A stretch of 64,000 bases of DNA from Agaribacterium sp. ZY112 (lineage in GTDB: Bacteria > Pseudomonadota > Gammaproteobacteria > Pseudomonadales > Cellvibrionaceae): contig NZ_CP166840.1 of assembly GCF_041346925.1 (NCBI RefSeq), positions 3,781,001 through 3,845,000 on the forward strand. Reading direction: 5' to 3'. The position numbers and the translations under genes were made by a program. The notes beneath the pieces are model-generated. The model was not told where the DNA came from and ran no database searches. It saw nothing but the letters and a program-made list of their open reading frames with translations. Positions 37,738-47,265 of the stretch are shown in pieces (position 1 is the first letter of the stretch; each line of letters starts with the position of its first letter).

Positions 37738-38310
37738 ATGAGCACAGTCATTAACGGGGTGGACTACGGTCCTTTAGCTGGACTAATTGGCACTTGGAAC
37801 GGTTCACGAGGCCTCGATATTGCACCAGAACCCGATGGCGAAGACCAAAATAGTTATAGCGATGAACTGATTTTCACACCATCGGGGCCTGCTGATAACG
37901 CCGAAGAGCAAGAGCTTGTGTCATTACGCTACCTACATACTGTTCGTAAAAACAGTAATGGGGAGGTGTTTCATGAACAAATTGGCCACTGGATTTACGA
38001 AGCAAAAACCGGCTTGATTATGCACTCCTTAAGCATCCCTAGAGGAGTCACTCTCTTAGCAGGTGGGCGTTTACAAAGTGATGCCGGCAAGCTTATTTTT
38101 AAAGTACGTGCCGATGCAAAAGCCAATGACTTTACTATTGCTCAAAGCCCCTTTATGAAAGAAAAAGCTCAAACCAAAGCTTTTGAGCACAAACTCATTT
38201 TGGATGGCAATAGCTTAAGTTACGAACAAACGACGTCGCTATTTATTTACGGGAAAGACTTTGCACATAAAGACGCAAGCACGTTAACACGCTTACATTA
38301 TGCGGATTAG
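37738..38310 (+). CDS. Nitrobindin-like beta-barrel (heme-binding) protein
   Basis: A 190-residue protein of the FABP-like/nitrobindin (THAP4-type, DUF1794) group. The N-terminal IGTWNGSRG matches the GTWxGxG signature, and a ten-strand antiparallel barrel follows (FHEQIGHWIYEA, GLIMHSLSIPRGVTLLAGG). Nitrobindins bind ferric heme and isomerise peroxynitrite through a C-terminal His; a His in KAFEHKLIL or in TRLHYAD could serve. The GVTLLAGG insertion and the acidic EPDGEDQ loop differ from the plant prototype, so heme binding is inferred. AAGGAAG is upstream of ATG 37738. It is divergent from glpX. Confidence 0.75.
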   Translation: MSTVINGVDYGPLAGLIGTWNGSRGLDIAPEPDGEDQNSYSDELIFTPSGPADNAEEQELVSLRYLHTVRKNSNGEVFHEQIGHWIYEAKTGLIMHSLSIPRGVTLLAGGRLQSDAGKLIFKVRADAKANDFTIAQSPFMKEKAQTKAFEHKLILDGNSLSYEQTTSLFIYGKDFAHKDASTLTRLHYAD

Positions 38311-38346
38311 AACGAGAGGAAAGGAAAAGTATTACAAAAAGGAAAA

Positions 38347-38376
38347 CCGAGCGTGTGCTTTGAAACATACGCTCGG
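38347..38376. terminator. Bidirectional terminator between the nitrobindin-like gene and the small OMP
   Basis: A CCGAGCGT/ACGCTCGG stem with an AAAACC flank on the left and CTCGGTTT repeated on the right. On the minus strand the stem is followed by TTTTCCTTTTT. Confidence 0.72.
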
Positions 38377-38393
38377 CTCTAACACTGCTCGGT

Positions 38394-39161
38394 TTAGAAA
38401 CGAACTAACGCTGCAACACCTAACATGCTTGTATCAGCAAAATCACTCGAAGTCATTGAGTACTTAGCTGATAATTCAACGTTATTAACTACAAACCAAT
38501 CGGCATGAATGCCATATGTATTTGTGTTGTCATCACCATCACTAGCAAAAGCAGCATTAACACCTAGGCCAAGCATCTTATTAAAGTAATAAGTGAAATC
38601 TCCAGCAAGTACACCAACATTGTCAATATCAGCATCATAAGAAGTTTCTGTATAACCACCAGTCCAAGCGATAGCTGCATCAGCAGAACCTACACTGTGA
38701 ACACCATGAGCTTTTACACCCAAATCACTAGCAGTATCACGGTCTGCATAGTTTACTACTAAATCTACGTTATCAGTGATGTATAAACCACCGGCGATAT
38801 TATAGATAGAGGTTTCATCATGGTCGGTATATGCCGCCTCAATGATCCACTTTTCACCTAGTACGATGCGAGTGTCAAGAGTAATTGCTGCTTTAGAACC
38901 GTCAACATCAGAGTCAGCATAAGTTAGACCAACATTAGAAGCCTTATCTAAAAAAGCTGCTTCAGCTAAAGGCCCTTTGCTAGTGTCTACTTCTTTAAAG
39001 TAAAAATCGCCATAGATGTTGTAATTACCAATATCGTCACCGCCATCAGGACTAATTTGATCGTATCCAACACCTACTTCTGCACGGTAAGTATCTGCGG
39101 CAAATGCGCTAGTGCCAGCCATCGCTGCTAGAGTGGCGGTCGCTAATGCTAACTTTTTCAT
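38394..39161 (-). CDS. Small porin-like outer membrane protein
   Basis: A 255-residue exported protein (signal peptide about 21 residues, cleaved after AFA). The mature part is built of alternating amphipathic beta strands rich in Asp, Asn, Gly and Ala, and ends in the outer-membrane-assembly residue F (LGVAALVRF). It fits a putative porin of the Cellvibrio/alteromonad type (12 or so strands). It contains no domain I can name. GGAAGAG precedes ATG 39161. The channel substrate is unknown, and it is not linked to a transport cluster. Confidence 0.75.
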   Translation of the reverse strand: MKKLALATATLAAMAGTSAFAADTYRAEVGVGYDQISPDGGDDIGNYNIYGDFYFKEVDTSKGPLAEAAFLDKASNVGLTYADSDVDGSKAAITLDTRIVLGEKWIIEAAYTDHDETSIYNIAGGLYITDNVDLVVNYADRDTASDLGVKAHGVHSVGSADAAIAWTGGYTETSYDADIDNVGVLAGDFTYYFNKMLGLGVNAAFASDGDDNTNTYGIHADWFVVNNVELSAKYSMTSSDFADTSMLGVAALVRF

Positions 39162-39420
39162 TGTCTCTTCCTTTGTAATAATTTCTAAAGCCTAGGCTAC
39201 ACCCCTAGTGCCCTTACGTTCCGAGCCTGCAGCCCAAAATCGGTGCAAGGGTAGCACTAGGTTGTAACATTTAAAACCAAATTCCTTCATAAAAGTGAAA
39301 TAATGGCACCAAAAGTAACACAAACAGAATGTAGCGTCTTTTTTTAGGGCAAAAAACAAACTCAATGATGGATCGCTTTTTGGCTAAACTCTGGATATAG
39401 AGCCACACCAGAGACTTACC

Positions 39421-40398
39421 ATGCCTTCAGAATTAAAGCACTGCCAGTATCGAGGTCCTAACTCAGAATACTGTGATGAGCCTATATACAAAGGCGAGAA
39501 GTGCTTCTGGCACGACACAAGTGAAGACAAACACGACCAACAACTGATCAAAAAATTAGAACAAAGAGCTCGAAGCGGAAAGCCTATGATAGGCTTTTGC
39601 TTACGTAAGGCGAATTTACAAGGCATCGATTTAGTGCACCATGGGAGTGCGCTGGGCTACGAACTAAAACATGCAGATCTTTATCGTGCCAACCTTAGCT
39701 ATTCTCACTTATTCAACCTCAGATTAGACGGCTCTTCGTTGATGAAAGCCGACTTAAACCACGCAAATCTAAATCGCTCATCCCTATGCGATACCAACCT
39801 TCTAGGCATCAATTTAGAAGGAGCTAAGCTCGACAATGTCAATTGGTCGCAGGCCGTCAAACAAGAGCACCTTGCACAACAGCATCAAAATGGTTCTTGC
39901 GAACAAAATGATCTGCTTGAACAAGCCGAAGAAGTCTATCGCAATTTGCGTAGAATCATGGAAAGCCAAGGCTTATTTGAAAACGCTGGGTTGTTTTTCC
40001 AAAAAGAAATGGTGATGCGCCGTCTTCAATTACCAAAATTTAGCCTTAAACGAGCACTATCCAAACTTGTAGATCTTTTTTGCGGCTATGGTGAAGAACC
40101 CGTCCGAGTCGTACTATTCTCTTTTGTTATTATTCTTACGTTTTCACTACTCTACTTTATTGCCGGAGTCAGTGCCGGCGACGAACTTATACAAATCGAT
40201 GGCAAGGCCAGCCTAAGGCAAAACCTTAGCCATTTTTTACAGGTGCTTTATTTTAGTGTTGTCACGTTTACCACATTAGGCTATGGCGATTTAAGCCCCA
40301 TTGGAATAACAAGACTGTTTGCAGCATTAGAAGCTTTTATTGGTAGCTTTACACTTGCTTTATTTGTTGTTGTTTTTGTGAAGAAAATGACGCGCTAG
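39421..40398 (+). CDS. Pentapeptide-repeat / two-TM potassium-channel fusion
   Basis: A 325-residue protein with three parts. Residues 1-35 hold a Cys/His cluster (HCQYRG, YCDEP, KCFWHD) that could bind zinc. Residues about 62-145 form pentapeptide repeats (ADLYRANLSYS, ADLNHANLNRSSL, NLEGAKLDN). The C-terminal half is a KcsA-like pore: TM1 about 230-249, a pore helix with TFTTLGYGDLSP (selectivity filter TLGYGD, 285-290) and TM2 about 299-320. Such a fusion would couple a solid right-handed beta-helix sensor or scaffold on the cytoplasmic side to a K+ channel. The regulator and ligand are unknown. It ends 58 bases before pldA on the same strand. Confidence 0.85.
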   Translation: MPSELKHCQYRGPNSEYCDEPIYKGEKCFWHDTSEDKHDQQLIKKLEQRARSGKPMIGFCLRKANLQGIDLVHHGSALGYELKHADLYRANLSYSHLFNLRLDGSSLMKADLNHANLNRSSLCDTNLLGINLEGAKLDNVNWSQAVKQEHLAQQHQNGSCEQNDLLEQAEEVYRNLRRIMESQGLFENAGLFFQKEMVMRRLQLPKFSLKRALSKLVDLFCGYGEEPVRVVLFSFVIILTFSLLYFIAGVSAGDELIQIDGKASLRQNLSHFLQVLYFSVVTFTTLGYGDLSPIGITRLFAALEAFIGSFTLALFVVVFVKKMTR

Positions 40399-40455
40399 CG
40401 AATTTAAGTACTCCAGTGGTAGGCTTACGATTTGCATTCCAACAAGCCCAACACC

Positions 40456-41433
40456 ATGAAAGTACTTATTGCAGCCCTTCTATTCGGACATAGTTTTTTC
40501 TGCCTAGCCGATATAAGCTCCGAACAAACCAAACAAAGCTACGAAAGTTGCGTGCTCGAGTTTGTTCAACAGCGGAGTCATTTAACAACAGACAAAATCC
40601 ACCAGATATGTAAAGAAAATGAGGCATTGAGCGGGCCAAATGCAACAGCAAACGAGTTTCGCCAAGCCGATGAGCAGCGCAGCCTCTACGACCCTTACTC
40701 ACTAACAGCTCATAAACCCAACTACGTAATGCCGCTGTCTTACAACAAAAACCACAATCTTAAGCGACATGACGAACTTGAAAACAGCCCCCTGCAAGAC
40801 ATTGAAATACAATTTCAAGTCAGTGTTAAATTCCCACTATGGACAGACATAGCCGATAAACCTGTTAGCTTATTTGCTGCTTATACAAACCGCTCCTTTT
40901 GGCAGGCCTATAACAGCGATATAAGTGCGCCTTTTCGCGACATCAACCACGAACCAGAAGTTTGGCTAGAGTGGAAGCCCGAACAATATCAGCTTGGCAA
41001 CACTCGCCTAAGTAGAGTCCGCGGCGGATTTGTTCATCAAAGTAACGGACGCAGTGACCCCGTTTCTCGAAGCTGGAACCGTTTTTATGTCGAAGCCGCT
41101 ACCGACTGGAAAGACTACATGTTCAGTATCAAACCCTGGATTCGCGTCCCGGAGGATGAAGAGAAAGACAATAACCCAGATATTGAGCAATATATGGGCA
41201 ATTTTGAATTCATTAGTGCTAAAGCCTTTGGCCAGCATACTGTCGCCATGATGTTAAGAAACAATTTAAGAACCGATAACAAAGGCGCGGTGGAGCTAAC
41301 TTGGTCGATACCAATGGGCGAAAAGGTTAAAGCGTATATGATGTATTTTAATGGCTACGGTGAGACCATGCTGAATTATGATCACCGCTCCGAACGCTAC
41401 TCACTCGGTTTTGTTGTTGCCGACTGGCTTTAA
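40456..41433 (+). CDS. pldA: Outer membrane phospholipase A1
   Basis: A 325-residue OMPLA that hydrolyses phospholipids mislocalised to the outer leaflet; it dimerises with calcium. The catalytic segment is complete: FVHQSNGRSDPVSRSWNR holds the His, Ser and Asn of the E. coli triad (H142, S144, N156). A signal peptide (VLIAALLFGHSFFCLA) precedes the 12-strand barrel. ATG 40456 is used because it begins the signal peptide exactly, although its ribosome-binding site is poor; TTG at 40432 is an alternative. It follows the channel fusion and converges with apeB. Confidence 0.93.
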   Translation: MKVLIAALLFGHSFFCLADISSEQTKQSYESCVLEFVQQRSHLTTDKIHQICKENEALSGPNATANEFRQADEQRSLYDPYSLTAHKPNYVMPLSYNKNHNLKRHDELENSPLQDIEIQFQVSVKFPLWTDIADKPVSLFAAYTNRSFWQAYNSDISAPFRDINHEPEVWLEWKPEQYQLGNTRLSRVRGGFVHQSNGRSDPVSRSWNRFYVEAATDWKDYMFSIKPWIRVPEDEEKDNNPDIEQYMGNFEFISAKAFGQHTVAMMLRNNLRTDNKGAVELTWSIPMGEKVKAYMMYFNGYGETMLNYDHRSERYSLGFVVADWL

Positions 41434-41459
41434 AAAAGCGAAATCACCAAAGCGTTATT

Positions 41460-41481
41460 TGCGCCCTTAATTCAGGGCGCA
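41460..41481. terminator. Hairpin between pldA and apeB
   Basis: An 8-bp perfect stem (TGCGCCCT with AGGGCGCA) and a six-base loop lie between two convergent genes. T-tracts are short. Confidence 0.5.
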
Positions 41482-41520
41482 TAAGCGAAGAGGCGGAGTA
41501 TAAAAAGGAGTTAAATATGG

Positions 41521-42810
41521 CTAAAAAGGGATAGACTCACAGAGCAAAAAGCGATTAAGCAGCTCTCGCATGATATGTGCATCCTCTACGCCCGCAAGCT
41601 CGCGACAGCTGTGCATTGCAAATTGTGCATTGCCAATATCAACGGTTTTGATACCTGTGTTAGCCGCGGTTAAAGGGCCAATTGTCGAGCCACAACGCAT
41701 ATCTGCGCGTGTCACAAAGCTCTGTAACTTAAGCTTCGGCTCCTGAGCCGCCAAGCAACGCACAAAGGCGGCAGTATCACTGCTTGTGGCATAACTTTGG
41801 TCAGCGTCAAACTTAATAACAGGCCCCTGATTAATGACAGGCCCGTGCTTCTCATCGTGTCGATCTGCGTAATTAGGGTGAACACCGTGACTGTTATCGA
41901 TACTAAACATCAAAGAGTTGCGCAGTGCTTGTTGACGCTCACTCGAGTCTGGCAACAAACGAGCAAGTAAGTCATTCAGCAAAGTGCCCTGCGCGCCACT
42001 TTCGGTGCGAGAACCAATTTCTTCGTGATCATTACACATCAAAATCACACTCTGATTGCCATCAGAATTAAGTAAGGCATCCGCTCCCAACCAGCAGCTC
42101 AGTAAATTGTCTAAGCGGGCACTGGCAATAAACTCCTCATGTAAACCAATACACGCAGGAGCCTGCACATCGTAAAAGCTAAGGTTAAAATCAAGCACCT
42201 CTGTCATGCCGCATTCTGGATGCTCAGCCGTGACTTGAGCCAGTAGTAAATCTCGAAAGCTAAAATCTTTACGTAAATTGCACAACAAGGCATTCATTTC
42301 TTTTTGTGCATTAACGCTTTTGTTGCTATTAGCTTCGCGATTTAAATGAATTGCGAGACTAGGAATCGTTGCAATTGCTTTTTCGAAATTGATTAATACC
42401 GATACAAGTTGCCCATGCTGGTCTAAACCACTAACTCTGCCAGCCAAACTTAAATCACGATCAAACCACGGATTTAATAAGGCGCCGCCATAAACCTCAA
42501 CACCAAGGCGACTGTAACCACGCTGATTAAGCTCAGGGCTTGGTTTTACTTTTAAACAAGGGCTATCCGTGTGGGCACCCAATAACCTTATTCCATTAGA
42601 GACCAACTGCTGGCCAACAGTAAAAGCGACAAAGCTTGCATCTGAACGGGTATAAAAATAACGCCCTCCCTGCTCAAGCGTCCAAGCTTGCTTTTCATCT
42701 AAGCGTTGAAAACCAGCTGAATCAAATAACGCCGCTAAATTATGAGTAGCATGATAAGGACTTGGAGATGCATTAATAAAGCTTAACAAGCCATCGATAT
42801 CTGTTTTCAC
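41521..42810 (-). CDS. apeB: M18-family aminopeptidase
   Basis: A 429-residue zinc metallopeptidase of the aspartyl/M18 aminopeptidase family, trimming N-terminal residues of cytoplasmic peptides. It shows the SPSPYHA start, GAHTDSPCLKVKP (zinc His), NDHEEIGSRTESGAQG (catalytic Glu and metal ligand), DNSHGVHPNYADRHDEKHGP, and the terminal MHSCREL with its zinc-binding His. Length and segments match ApeB. No signal peptide. It is followed by uppP, on the same strand upstream. Confidence 0.94.
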   Translation of the reverse strand: MKTDIDGLLSFINASPSPYHATHNLAALFDSAGFQRLDEKQAWTLEQGGRYFYTRSDASFVAFTVGQQLVSNGIRLLGAHTDSPCLKVKPSPELNQRGYSRLGVEVYGGALLNPWFDRDLSLAGRVSGLDQHGQLVSVLINFEKAIATIPSLAIHLNREANSNKSVNAQKEMNALLCNLRKDFSFRDLLLAQVTAEHPECGMTEVLDFNLSFYDVQAPACIGLHEEFIASARLDNLLSCWLGADALLNSDGNQSVILMCNDHEEIGSRTESGAQGTLLNDLLARLLPDSSERQQALRNSLMFSIDNSHGVHPNYADRHDEKHGPVINQGPVIKFDADQSYATSSDTAAFVRCLAAQEPKLKLQSFVTRADMRCGSTIGPLTAANTGIKTVDIGNAQFAMHSCRELAGVEDAHIMRELLNRFLLCESIPF

Positions 42811-42855
42811 TCTGCCTTCCTTTTTATATGTATGACAAATCTACAAAGAGCCAGC

Positions 42856-43656
42856 TTAAGCCAAGGCGAGCATTAACAATAAAGCCGCTCCCAGAGCTAA
42901 GCGATACCATACAAATGGCATCATTCCGAGGCGATTAATAAAGCTTAAAAAGTAGTGAATACATAAATACGCACTCACCGCAGATACCAACACGCCAACG
43001 CCAATCGCAAGCCAGTCGACACTGTGCCCTTCTAAAAGCTCTAAGCCTTTAAAGCCTCCGGACAAAACAATAATAGGCACTGACATTAAAAACGAAAACT
43101 TAGCTGCTGACTCACGGTTAAAGCCAAGTAATAAGGCTGCTGTAATGGTAATGCCTGAACGGGATGTCCCAGGAATTAAAGCTAAAGCCTGCGCACAACC
43201 GATAATTAACGCGGCTTTAATACCCAAGCTCAGTAAATCTTTATTAAAAGCAGCTGTTTTATCTGCAAAAGCAAGCAATAAACCAAAAACAATGGTGGTA
43301 CTTGCAATGACAGCAGTAGAGCGAAGATGAGCCTCGATAAAGTCGTTAAACAATAAACCCGCTAAACCAGCCGGAATCGTCGCAAATACAATCATCCAAG
43401 CAAGTTTGGCATTACTATCGCTAAAATCACCGGTACAACTTTTTAGGCCACCAACAATAATGGCAGCTAAGTCACGACGAAAATACAAAACAACCGCAGC
43501 TAACGTACCAACGTGCACAGCAACATCAAAAGCCAAGCCCTGATCGGGCCAACCAAGTACCTCTTTGGGCAATATCAAATGCCCCGAACTTGAGATAGGA
43601 AGAAACTCCGTGACACCTTGAATTAATGCAAGAACAAGCGCATGCACAATATCCAT
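42856..43656 (-). CDS. uppP: Undecaprenyl-diphosphatase
   Basis: A 266-residue polytopic membrane enzyme that recycles undecaprenyl pyrophosphate, the lipid carrier of peptidoglycan and O-antigen, and confers bacitracin resistance. The two BacA motifs are intact: GVTEFLPISSSGHL and LIPGTSRSGITI. About eight hydrophobic segments. ATG 43656 (AAGAG upstream) is preferred over TTG 43662. Gene order on the minus strand is adk, tsaB, uppP, apeB with short gaps. Confidence 0.96.
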   Translation of the reverse strand: MDIVHALVLALIQGVTEFLPISSSGHLILPKEVLGWPDQGLAFDVAVHVGTLAAVVLYFRRDLAAIIVGGLKSCTGDFSDSNAKLAWMIVFATIPAGLAGLLFNDFIEAHLRSTAVIASTTIVFGLLLAFADKTAAFNKDLLSLGIKAALIIGCAQALALIPGTSRSGITITAALLLGFNRESAAKFSFLMSVPIIVLSGGFKGLELLEGHSVDWLAIGVGVLVSAVSAYLCIHYFLSFINRLGMMPFVWYRLALGAALLLMLALA

Positions 43657-43702
43657 ATTCAAAACTCTTAGTTGGGTTTAATGCGTAGGTATAAACTTAA
43701 AT

Positions 43703-44422
43703 TTAAAAGTTAGGAGCTTTAGTACGAATGCGCTGGCGCTTTTGCCAAGCCACTTCGTTGCGTAAATATAATGGCTCGAGCTCCATAACAGTAGATGTTA
43801 AAGCATTAAAGTCAGGCTCACACTCGAGAGCCTGAATAAGCGCTTCTGCGCTCGGTTCAAGCTCAGCATAAGAAGACTCAAAACACCCTAACTCTATTTC
43901 AGGCAGAGCAAAAGCCGAGCCAATACCAACTACAGGCTTGGCAAGAGCGGCAACAGCTTGATTAAACTGCTCATAACTCGAAACTGCTTCAGCGGAGCTC
44001 TGAGTTAATGCCTCGCCGTCGTAGTCATATACCGCCCAATACACTTCTTGCATACGGGCATCTATAGCGCAAACGAAAGACACCGGAGCTTGAGGTAATA
44101 TGTGGCGAATGGCTCGTTCAGCCAAACAACGCAAGGAGCTAAGACCGATCAAGGGTAGCTTGGCGCCATATGCCAAACCCTGAGCAACACTTAAGGCGAT
44201 ACGAATACCGGTAAATGACCCAGGACCGTGCACCAAGGCAATGGCATCGAGCTTTGAAAGTGGGCATTGTTGTTCTTGCAGTAGCTTGTCGATCATCGGC
44301 AACAAGCTGCGCGCATGAGTGCGCGGCTCTTCGCTGACCAGTGTAAAACACTGGCCTGCAATGTTTAATGCGATAGAACAGCCCTCAGAAGAGCTATCAA
44401 TAGCGAGTAGGTTCTGCTCCAT
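43703..44422 (-). CDS. tsaB: tRNA t6A biosynthesis protein TsaB
   Basis: A 239-residue ASKHA-fold partner of TsaD needed to make threonylcarbamoyladenosine (t6A37) in ANN-decoding tRNAs. The N-terminal LAIDSSSEGCSIAL and the signature VHGPGSFTGIRIALS are visible. Like other TsaB proteins it lacks the metal-binding HxxxH of TsaD. It lies 15 bases downstream of adk on the same strand. Confidence 0.95.
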   Translation of the reverse strand: MEQNLLAIDSSSEGCSIALNIAGQCFTLVSEEPRTHARSLLPMIDKLLQEQQCPLSKLDAIALVHGPGSFTGIRIALSVAQGLAYGAKLPLIGLSSLRCLAERAIRHILPQAPVSFVCAIDARMQEVYWAVYDYDGEALTQSSAEAVSSYEQFNQAVAALAKPVVGIGSAFALPEIELGCFESSYAELEPSAEALIQALECEPDFNALTSTVMELEPLYLRNEVAWQKRQRIRTKAPNF

Positions 44423-44437
44423 CGTATCGTCAACTAA

Positions 44438-45443
<1,006 letters not shown>

Positions 45444-46034
45444 ATGAAAAAACGCAGCTACTGCGAACAGTGTCAACTCCCTATGCGCACTTGTGTTTGC
45501 AGTGCTGTTAAGCCTCAACACTGCCTTACTCAAATTGAGATCTTACAGCACCCACAGGAGAGTAAAGCCGCAAAAAACACCGCTTTTTTACTTAAATTAA
45601 GCTTTCCACAACAAGTTAGGCTTTGGCTTGGCGAGCAAGCTCACGACTTCGCCGAGCTCAGAGAAGAACTAAGAAAAGAACAACTAAAGCCAGCGCAAGC
45701 ACAACCGTGGGCCGTACTCTACCCATCTGAAGTAGCGGAGCCCATATCTCACATCCCTTCTACCGCTCAAGGCCATCGCTTGATTGTGATTGATGCAACG
45801 TGGAGAAAAGCCTATAAAATGTGGCAACTGAACCAGTGGCTACATCAGTTGCCGCAGTACAAACTGGAAGGAATAAAGGGACGCTATGCCCGTGCAAGCT
45901 CAGTCAAACATGCTTTATCGACACTGGAATGCGTACAACACACCCTAACTGTTTGCGAACCCAAGCTCGACACCCAAGCCTTACAAACCCTCTTTGACTT
46001 GCGCCAATCTCACTTTAAACAAGCACCTAAATAA
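45444..46034 (+). CDS. tapT: DTW-domain tRNA aminocarboxypropyltransferase (TapT-like)
   Basis: A 196-residue protein with the N-terminal zinc-binding pattern CEQCQLPMRTCVC, the ILQHPQESKAAKNTAFL motif and the DTW-family DATWRKAYKMW (residues about 115-125). The family (E. coli YfiP/TapT) transfers the aminocarboxypropyl group from S-adenosylmethionine to uridine 47 (acp3U) of tRNA. Its closest homologues use exactly this Cys-rich start. AAAATG start with little ribosome-binding site. It is monocistronic. Confidence 0.85.
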   Translation: MKKRSYCEQCQLPMRTCVCSAVKPQHCLTQIEILQHPQESKAAKNTAFLLKLSFPQQVRLWLGEQAHDFAELREELRKEQLKPAQAQPWAVLYPSEVAEPISHIPSTAQGHRLIVIDATWRKAYKMWQLNQWLHQLPQYKLEGIKGRYARASSVKHALSTLECVQHTLTVCEPKLDTQALQTLFDLRQSHFKQAPK

Positions 46035-46072
46035 GGCGTGAATCACTAGCAGCCAATATCACGAGTTCACAA

Positions 46073-46384
46073 CTAATAGTGCACGGCAAGCCATACACTC
46101 TGCTCACCTTTCGCTGTTGCATGCACTCGATGCCGACGACCTGCAGGAATCAACATATAAGAACCCGCTATTAAATTCTGCTTACTACCACCATCAAATT
46201 CAAGTACCGCACTACCGCTTAGTAATATCACCCATTCATTATGCTCCTGCTCATACCAAAAGCCGGGCTCCGAACAGTGCCCCAAAGAAACGATACGCTC
46301 AATATGTACGGTTTGCGTTTTTAACAAGCTGACAAACTGCTCATCTGCCTGATAGCCCGGCAGGGCAGAAAAAATATTATCCAT
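46073..46384 (-). CDS. Small cupin-domain protein
   Basis: A 103-residue single-domain cupin. Motif 1 is WYEQEHNEWVILLSGSAVLEF (G(X)5HXH(X)3,4E degenerate: EHNEW) and motif 2 LIPAGRRHRVHAT, with the metal-binding His residues present. Its role (binding or simple enzymatic) is unknown. It converges with the DTW gene, and the two stop codons lie about 40 bases apart. Confidence 0.75.
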   Translation of the reverse strand: MDNIFSALPGYQADEQFVSLLKTQTVHIERIVSLGHCSEPGFWYEQEHNEWVILLSGSAVLEFDGGSKQNLIAGSYMLIPAGRRHRVHATAKGEQSVWLAVHY

Positions 46385-46480
46385 TGCTCCTCCTATTCCG
46401 TTTAAACCAAACCCGACTCTAACTGGAGGATTAAAAACAGGTTAACAAAGGCTTGATTTACATCACTCAGACAATCTAAA

Positions 46481-46495
46481 TGAGAATTAATATTG
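46481..46495 (+). promoter_or_regulatory. Possible Fur box upstream of bfd
   Basis: TGAGAATTAATATTG matches ten of 15 positions of the TGATAATGATTATCA core. It is weaker than the box at 61011-61025, but bfd genes are usually Fur-regulated. Confidence 0.4.
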
Positions 46496-46630
46496 ACTAA
46501 TAAGCAATCAAAAGCTAAGCTTACCAAGAATCATTCCTATTAACATTTGTAACAACGATTGATTTAAGTTAAAAGCCAAACAAAATCGTTGGCTTAAAAG
46601 ACGTTTACAAACACAAGCAGCTATTAATAT

Positions 46631-46831
46631 ATGTACGTTTGCCTTTGCAAAGCCATTACAGACAGCCAAATCAAGCAAGCCGCCGATGAAGGCGATGGCA
46701 GCTTTCGCGCAGTTCGTGAAAGCCTTGGTGTAGCGACAGTATGCGGCTCGTGTGCATGTGAAGCAAAAAAACTAGTTAAAGCCAGTGCCCGCAGCAGCAC
46801 TGAAGACCAGCTATTATACCAACCCGCCTAA
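46631..46831 (+). CDS. bfd: Bacterioferritin-associated ferredoxin
   Basis: A 66-residue [2Fe-2S] protein with Cys at 4, 6, 38 and 41 (VCLCKAITDSQI and VCGSCAC), the Bfd spacing. Bfd reduces the ferric core of bacterioferritin and releases iron under iron starvation. No bacterioferritin gene lies next to it. A Fur-box-like sequence is present about 140 bases upstream. Confidence 0.93.
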   Translation: MYVCLCKAITDSQIKQAADEGDGSFRAVRESLGVATVCGSCACEAKKLVKASARSSTEDQLLYQPA

Positions 46832-46928
46832 GTTAAACGACACGCCCAGCGCCCCTGCCTTAATCACAAGCCCAAAGCCAAAAACTCTAGTCTAAACTTA
46901 AGCTATCTGCATAAGGGGGAGGCCAGCA

Positions 46929-47192
46929 ATGCCTATTAACCAACTAGGGCAAGATCTCAAAGAGCTACAAGAAGAGCTTAGCTGCCTGCAAGCCGCTGAG
47001 CAGCACGTACAGCATAAAATCGATCACCTTATCGATGAACTGAACCATGAGCTTGAGCACCCCAGCAACATACCTGAAGACCATGACCTGAGAGACTTGC
47101 CTAAAATGCTGCAACGTTTTGAAACGGAGCACCCTGAACTCACCGACAGCGTCAATCGAGTATTAGTCACACTCTCCAATATGGGTATTTAA
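46929..47192 (+). CDS. DUF4404 family coiled-coil protein
   Basis: An 87-residue acidic, mostly helical protein with LKELQEEL at the start and FETEHPELTDSVNRVLVTLS near the end, the conserved HPEL motif of DUF4404. It is cytoplasmic, without a signal peptide, and its function is unknown. GGGGGAGG precedes the ATG. A strong bidirectional terminator follows. Confidence 0.85.
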   Translation: MPINQLGQDLKELQEELSCLQAAEQHVQHKIDHLIDELNHELEHPSNIPEDHDLRDLPKMLQRFETEHPELTDSVNRVLVTLSNMGI

Positions 47193-47205
47193 GGATCCTA
47201 CAAAC

Positions 47206-47240
47206 AAAAAAGGCCTGCAGCTTCCACTGCAGGCCTTTTC
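47206..47240. terminator. Bidirectional terminator between the DUF4404 gene and aspS
   Basis: An 11-bp perfect stem (AAGGCCTGCAG with CTGCAGGCCTT), with five A before and four T after. Confidence 0.9.
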
Positions 47241-47265
47241 CTGTAAGACGCAATAAATAGAAGGC

